In this document: one piece after another, positions 6,412 to 10,138 of the stretch
Layout: the number at the start of each line of letters is the position of its first letter
How positions within the stretch are numbered: the stretch's first letter is position 1
Assembly (NCBI GenBank): GCA_035315125.1
Contig: DATFYI010000253.1
Coordinates: 1-10,138 of the forward strand
Source of the DNA: DATFYI01 sp035315125
GTDB lineage: Bacteria; Chloroflexota; Anaerolineae; Anaerolineales; Anaerolineaceae
DNA length: 10,138 bases
Direction: 5' to 3'
The notes under the pieces: generated by a model
Seen by the model: the letters and a program-made list of their open reading frames with translations, nothing else
What the model was told of the DNA's origin: nothing
Database searches by the model: none
Position numbers and translations under genes: made by a program

Positions 6412-6480
6412 TCCTTGTAAACGCTTTATCATAACGCATATGCTACATCTTTTAGGGATTGTATAAGAATTAATTAAACA

Positions 6481-6511
6481 TTGAAGGCATCCATCCATTG
6501 GATGCCCTCAA
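6481..6511 (-). terminator. Hairpin at the end of the exporter operon
   Basis: Thirteen-base arms (6481-6493 and 6499-6511) pair with one mismatch around the five-base loop; the core is GGCATCCA/TGGATGCC. It begins 25 bases beyond the lipoprotein stop codon. On the minus strand the sequence that follows is TGTTTAATTAATT, a poor T-run, so this is a probable but imperfect intrinsic terminator. It may also shield the UPF0016 promoter region from readthrough. Confidence 0.65.
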
Positions 6512-6536
6512 TTTCAAACGTTAAGTCGGAGGGGAC

Positions 6537-7403
6537 TTATGAACCTGGTGTCGTCGATGTAGCTGGTGTAGATGTACTGGTTGCATTGGACGATCCGGGC
6601 ACACTGGTTGCATTCGGTTGCCCGGTTGCATTCGGCTGTTCGCTTGGATTGGGCGTACCCGAATTTGGTCGTCTATAGAAAGGCGTAGATGTGGGCAGGC
6701 CAGCGCGTGTCTCCAATAAATTTATGACTGCCATGGTAAGCACCGGATTAACCGCGCTGCGGGCCCGGCTGGCATAGCCACCGATTGGTGTGGGACGAGT
6801 TGTGGTTGACCCGTTAGTGCCAGTTCCCGGCGCTCCACCTCCGCCAAAGCCACCACCGCCAGGGCGAAAGCCACCGCCGCCACCACCAGTGAAGCCACCA
6901 CCGCCACCTCCTCCGCCGTATTGCTGCCTTTGAGCCGGTGTTAGCGTTGACCTGGTACCATTTCCATATTGAAGATTCAAGCTGGCCATGATCGTTCGCA
7001 TATTTTGAGGACTCAAATCCAGCTTTTCGATTGAAGTAACCTGGTCAGCCGTCATGCTTCCTTTGATCTGGTCTTGCAGCGCCTGAATTTCAGCCGGCGC
7101 TGTGGTGTTGCTATTAGACAAACTTAACATCGCTTTCCAAAGCGGGAGCAGGGTAGTTGCCTCATCTTTCGTAACTGCCAGGCTCGTCCCTTCCAGCTTT
7201 AGAGTACCGATAGCATAGCGGGTCTCCGGAGTAACTGTAACCTGAGCATTTGAACCGCTCGCACCAGTGCCGCCCGTTTGGCCGCTTTGTGATCCGCTCC
7301 CGCTTGCCTGAGCGGTCGGTGTTTGAGCTCCGCTGGCCGAGCATGCCGATAGAGCGACTGCCACGACCAAAGTGATAGAAAATATGCACGCCTTCTTAAA
7401 CAT
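6537..7403 (-). CDS. Glycine-rich lipoprotein of unknown function, last gene of the MacB-type exporter operon
   Basis: Predicted lipoprotein of 288 aa. A signal peptide (residues 1-20) ends in the lipobox LSAC with C21 as the lipidated residue, so the protein should be anchored outside the cytoplasmic membrane. Next come a Ser/Gly/Gln-rich linker (22-57), a compact region (about 60-160) with the predicted helix LLPLWKAMLSLS and segments containing MTADQ (118-122) and LTPAQ (154-158), a glycine-rich stretch (163-190) broken by F, R and P, and a Pro/Thr/Ser/Asn-rich tail. The tail repeats PNATGQPNAT from an 18-base DNA repeat. The ATG at 7403 has AAGGAG at 6 bases. It lies 37 bases after the permease gene, so it is probably cotranscribed. 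I do not recognise a characterised family. A role as an accessory or sensing partner of the exporter is possible but unproven. Confidence 0.85.
   Translation of the reverse strand: MFKKACIFSITLVVAVALSACSASGAQTPTAQASGSGSQSGQTGGTGASGSNAQVTVTPETRYAIGTLKLEGTSLAVTKDEATTLLPLWKAMLSLSNSNTTAPAEIQALQDQIKGSMTADQVTSIEKLDLSPQNMRTIMASLNLQYGNGTRSTLTPAQRQQYGGGGGGGGFTGGGGGGFRPGGGGFGGGGAPGTGTNGSTTTRPTPIGGYASRARSAVNPVLTMAVINLLETRAGLPTSTPFYRRPNSGTPNPSEQPNATGQPNATSVPGSSNATSTSTPATSTTPGS
6579..6635. repeat. Short tandem repeat in the lipoprotein tail
   Basis: GGTTGCATTCGG occurs at 6606-6617 and 6624-6635, an 18-base period, and a close copy GGTTGCATTGG lies at 6579-6589. In the coding (minus) strand these encode repeated Asn-Ala-Thr. 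The repeat keeps the reading frame. Confidence 0.7.
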
Positions 7404-7440
7404 CTAGAACTCCTTTATTTCTTAATATCTTTATTTTGAT

Positions 7441-8679
7441 CTAATCATGGCGCAAGGCCTCGATAGGATCCAATTGAGCCGCTTGCCGAGCAGGTATATA
7501 TCCGAAGAGAATACCAACCAAAGCTGAAGAACCAAAGGACAGGCCGATCGAGTAGGAGGCAATCACAGTTGGCATACCGCCGAATTTTCCAAACAGGAAT
7601 GATCCGATCACACCTGCCAGTATCCCGATCACCCCTCCTACTACGCTTAACATGACCGCCTCCGTTAAGAATTGAATTTCAATATCGTTGGGGGTAGCGC
7701 CAACGGCTTGCCGTAAGCCAATTTCGCGCGTACGCTCGGTCACGCTGACCAGCATAATGTTCATGATACCAATGCCGCCAACGAGTAACGAGATACCCGC
7801 CACAGAGGCTAACAGAGTGCGGAAGGAAGCCGTGGTTGATTCTTGGGCGCCAATAATATCGGATTGTGTTTGAATAGTGAAGTCCGGCGATGAGATATCA
7901 ACTTTATGACGCTGCGCCAACAGTAAACTGATCTGGGTGATCACGTCATTCATGTTGGCTTTTGGATCCACAGACACATAAATAGTACGCACCCGGTCAC
8001 CCATCACCCTTGCAAAAAATGAGGGCGTAAATTTTTGGAAAACAACCTGGATTGGAGCATAAATTTGGTCGTTGAAATTAGTGCCGGAAACCACCCCTTT
8101 CTCTTGCAGCACCCCAACTACCGTCAACTGTGTGCTATTGACAGTGATTAGCTGCCCAATCGGATTACTGCTGCCAAATAATTCGGTCGCCACATCCGAA
8201 CCCAGCACTACAACTTTTTGTGTAAGGTCCAAATCCTGCTGGGTGATGAACCTTCCGGTAGCAACTTGCACACCACGCACTGTGGTGTAATCGGGCGTCG
8301 TACCGATAACGGGGATGCTGGTGAGGGTATTGCTGCCAAAAGTGAGGGTTTCGCTGGCATCTTGTTCCACCGAAACCCCGGCCACACCGTTGATCTGGCT
8401 CTTGATAGCAGCCACATCGGTATAGACCAATCCGGTAGCCTGCCGTTGGGCGGCAGTTTCATTCGGTCCACCCCGTGTAATGGAGCTACTGATAAATAAC
8501 AAGTTGGTTCCCAAGGCGTTAATTTGATTTGCAATTTGCGTTTCTGTCCCATTACTGACCGCGATCATGACAATCACTGACGCCACACCGATAATCACAC
8601 CCAACATGGTCAAAAACGACCTGGATTTGTTGGATGTAATACTTTTTAAAGCGAGTCCCAATACTTCACTAAAGTTCAT
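7441..8679 (-). CDS. ABC exporter permease, MacB/FtsX family
   Basis: Permease of a MacB-type (type VII) ABC system, 412 aa. It has the family's four-helix layout: TM1 at about 21-43, a large extracytoplasmic domain (about 45-285), then three helices near 287-311, 339-364 and 373-396. Conserved family segments are SITSNKSRSFLTMLGVIIGVASVI at the N-terminus and, after TM2, VSVTERTREIGLRQAVGA (311-328), which couples to the ATPase. It ends in ARQAAQLDPIEALRHD, as these permeases do. Such systems use ATP on the cytoplasmic side to drive movement of the external domain and expel peptides, antibiotics or lipoprotein-like substrates. Unlike E. coli MacB, the ATPase is a separate gene, as in YknXYZ. 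ATG at 8679 with AGGAGG (8686-8691) at 6 bases; it overlaps the ATPase gene by 11 bases. Substrate unknown. Confidence 0.93.
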   Translation of the reverse strand: MNFSEVLGLALKSITSNKSRSFLTMLGVIIGVASVIVMIAVSNGTETQIANQINALGTNLLFISSSITRGGPNETAAQRQATGLVYTDVAAIKSQINGVAGVSVEQDASETLTFGSNTLTSIPVIGTTPDYTTVRGVQVATGRFITQQDLDLTQKVVVLGSDVATELFGSSNPIGQLITVNSTQLTVVGVLQEKGVVSGTNFNDQIYAPIQVVFQKFTPSFFARVMGDRVRTIYVSVDPKANMNDVITQISLLLAQRHKVDISSPDFTIQTQSDIIGAQESTTASFRTLLASVAGISLLVGGIGIMNIMLVSVTERTREIGLRQAVGATPNDIEIQFLTEAVMLSVVGGVIGILAGVIGSFLFGKFGGMPTVIASYSIGLSFGSSALVGILFGYIPARQAAQLDPIEALRHD

Positions 8680-9442
8680 CCTTGGCCTCCTCAGGTAATT
8701 CCAGAGTCTTGCGCAACTCTTCTTTTGCCTCAGCCGCTACTTGTTCATTATCACGGTCCATGTCAAGCAATCCATCTCGGATGCGAATGATCCTCTCCAT
8801 CTGGCGAGCGATATCCGGCTCATGGGTCACCATTACAATCGTCCGTCCTCTTTCATGCAGCTTGTTTAACTGATCCATAATTTCATAGCTGGCTTTTGTA
8901 TCCAGGTTACCGGTAGGTTCATCCGCCAGGAGCAGCACCGGATCGTTAATTAAGGCCCGGGCGATGGCAACCCGCTGCTGCTGGCCACCGGAAAGCTCAT
9001 TGGGCAAATGATTGGCACGGTCAGCCAGGCCAACGCTTTCCAAGGCTGCCATGGCTCGCTCACGCCGTTCGCTCATGCTGAGCCGGTTCTCGACCCGGTA
9101 CATCATTGGCACCATCACATCCTCTATGGCCGTCATTCTGTTAAGTAAATTGAAGGATTGAAATATAAAGCCCAGTTTGGCGTTGCGGATGTGCGCCAAC
9201 TCTATCTTATTGAGATCGCTGACATCTTCACCCCCTAAAATATATCTGCCCTCAGTTGGGTGGTCCAAACAGCCCAGGATGTTCATCAAAGTACTTTTTC
9301 CGGAGCCGCTCGGTCCCATCACCGCTACAAACTCACCTTCACAAATACTCAGGTTTATGCCTTTCAATGCTTCGACTTCGTAATCACCCATACCGTAAAT
9401 CTTCTTCAGATCGATAGTTTCGATAATCGTTGGTTTATCCAT
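8669..9442 (-). CDS. ABC exporter ATP-binding protein, MacB/LolD type
   Basis: Cytoplasmic ATPase for the adjacent FtsX-like permease, 257 aa. Motifs are complete: Walker A GPSGSGKST (43-51), Q-loop Q95 in GFIFQSFNLL, signature LSGGQQQR (150-157), Walker B LLLADE (170-175) followed by PTGNLD, and H-loop H207 in VTHEPD. The NRMTAIEDVMVPMMY stretch after the Q-loop is typical of the LolD/MacB/FtsE group. An acidic tail (about 228-257, rich in E, K and A) extends past the usual family end and may be a helix. ATG at 9442 with AGGTGA at 4-5 bases. The start codon shares one base with the stop of the preceding gene (TAATG), and the 3' end overlaps the permease gene, so all three are translationally linked. 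Confidence 0.94.
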   Translation of the reverse strand: MDKPTIIETIDLKKIYGMGDYEVEALKGINLSICEGEFVAVMGPSGSGKSTLMNILGCLDHPTEGRYILGGEDVSDLNKIELAHIRNAKLGFIFQSFNLLNRMTAIEDVMVPMMYRVENRLSMSERRERAMAALESVGLADRANHLPNELSGGQQQRVAIARALINDPVLLLADEPTGNLDTKASYEIMDQLNKLHERGRTIVMVTHEPDIARQMERIIRIRDGLLDMDRDNEQVAAEAKEELRKTLELPEEAKDEL

Positions 9443-10138
9443 TATTTCACCTGTGCTAAACCGGTTGAAACGTACTGTCCTGCCTGTACACCTGAAGTAA
9501 TTTGTACGTCAACCAGGTTCTCTAATCCAATCGTCACCAATTGGAGCTTCGGCTTGCCGGTTGCATCAATCACAAAGACAGCATACTGTCCGCCGCCCAG
9601 ATCGTGCAGGGCCTGCAGTGGAACCAGCAGGGCATTGTTGGCCTGGGCGCCGATAATATTCACCGAACAGTTCAGTCCTTCCAATAAAGTTACCTGCGAA
9701 CCAGCCGGCACGGCATCTAAGGTTACCAGACCTTCGATCGCCTGTGAGCCGCTGACGGTTACCAACTGCGGATCGACCTGGGTCACCTTACCAGTAAAAG
9801 TTTGATTCGGGTAGGCATCAAAAACAACCTGAACGGTCTTGCCTACGGCTACCTTATCCAGGTCCGTTTCATCCGCATAAAACTGGACTTGGGGGTGGGC
9901 CAGGTCTTCGATCGTGATAAAAGTAGAGGAGTCGGTCACAGTATCCCCGGCCTGACCAGCTACTGTGATCACCGTCCCATCGAATGGAGCTATCAGAGAT
10001 GCCCCTGCCAGGACTTTTTGGGCATTGGTCAGCGCCAGCTGTGCCGAATCTACATTCTGCTGATCTTGCGCCAATGTATTGGGATCGAGGCCATTATTTT
10101 GCTGCAGCTTGGCTAATGTAGCCTGATCGGTTTTCAAA
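9442..10138 (-). CDS. Membrane fusion protein (HlyD/MacA-like), C-terminal part (5' end beyond window)
   Basis: Periplasmic-adaptor-type subunit of the exporter. About 232 codons are visible and the frame is open to the window edge, so the N-terminal membrane anchor and first lipoyl half are missing. In order from the edge: the end of the alpha-helical hairpin (about residues 1-45, rich in Q, L and A), the second half of the lipoyl/barrel-sandwich domain with SLIAPFDGTVITVAGQAGD (47-65), a beta-barrel domain (about 81-120, FYADETDLDKVAVGKTVQVVF), and a membrane-proximal domain ending in GVQAGQYVSTGLAQVK. The APFDGTV motif and domain order are characteristic of MacA, YknX and RND adaptors. It is the first visible gene of a four-gene operon. 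If the host lacks an outer membrane, the protein would act without a TolC-like partner, as YknX is thought to do. Confidence 0.9.
   Translation of the reverse strand, partial: LKTDQATLAKLQQNNGLDPNTLAQDQQNVDSAQLALTNAQKVLAGASLIAPFDGTVITVAGQAGDTVTDSSTFITIEDLAHPQVQFYADETDLDKVAVGKTVQVVFDAYPNQTFTGKVTQVDPQLVTVSGSQAIEGLVTLDAVPAGSQVTLLEGLNCSVNIIGAQANNALLVPLQALHDLGGGQYAVFVIDATGKPKLQLVTIGLENLVDVQITSGVQAGQYVSTGLAQVK

Noticed and set aside
6837..6913. Proline-rich or CCACCG-type repeat on the plus strand
   Set aside because: It is the complement of the glycine-rich coding stretch of the lipoprotein and keeps that gene's frame; no separate element is needed.

Overview
The window holds nine protein-coding genes, two of them cut by the window edges, and no RNA genes, insertion sequences or CRISPR arrays. 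The organism is probably a bacterium of the Chloroflexota, perhaps the Anaerolineae. I infer this from base composition by eye (not computed), from the form of the CbiM protein, and from a MacB-type exporter followed by a glycine-rich lipoprotein. It is not proven: there is no rRNA or other strong marker here.

Layout. (1) 1-601, plus strand: C-terminal part of a PLP-dependent class V aminotransferase/cysteine desulfurase-like enzyme. (2) 718-3483, minus strand: a three-gene nickel/cobalt ECF transporter operon in the order cbiM (with a CbiN-like C-terminal extension), cbiQ, cbiO. Junctions are tight, with a 4-base GTGA overlap between cbiM and cbiQ. (3) 3595-3978, plus strand: a Fur-family metalloregulator transcribed away from cbiM. 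The 111-base gap between them carries a perfect 7-3-7 inverted repeat that contains -10-like hexamers for both strands. (4) 4093-5517, plus strand: a cation diffusion facilitator (CDF) efflux protein with three tandem C-terminal domains instead of one. (5) 5589-6299, minus strand: a UPF0016/GDT1-family cation exporter with a good sigma70-type promoter. (6) 6537-10138, minus strand: an exporter operon of the MacA-MacB/YknXYZ type: membrane fusion protein (start outside the window), ABC ATPase, FtsX-like permease, then a glycine-rich lipoprotein of unknown function, ending in a hairpin.

How the genes may work together. Regions 2-5 read as a transition-metal homeostasis block: uptake (CbiMQO), sensing (Fur-like) and two kinds of efflux (CDF and UPF0016). 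An 11-base sequence, GCATATAATCG, occurs in the cbiM/fur intergenic region and again 12 bases before the CDF start codon, so the regulator may control both uptake and efflux. This is inference. The exporter operon is a separate unit whose substrate cannot be told from sequence.

The most unusual items are the triple-C-terminal-domain CDF with an H-D/D-D metal-site pattern, the palindromic divergent control region with its shared 11-mer, and the lipoprotein in the MacB-type operon. No gene-free stretch exceeds 300 bases. The longest, 6300-6536, holds a promoter, a 5' leader and a terminator-like hairpin.
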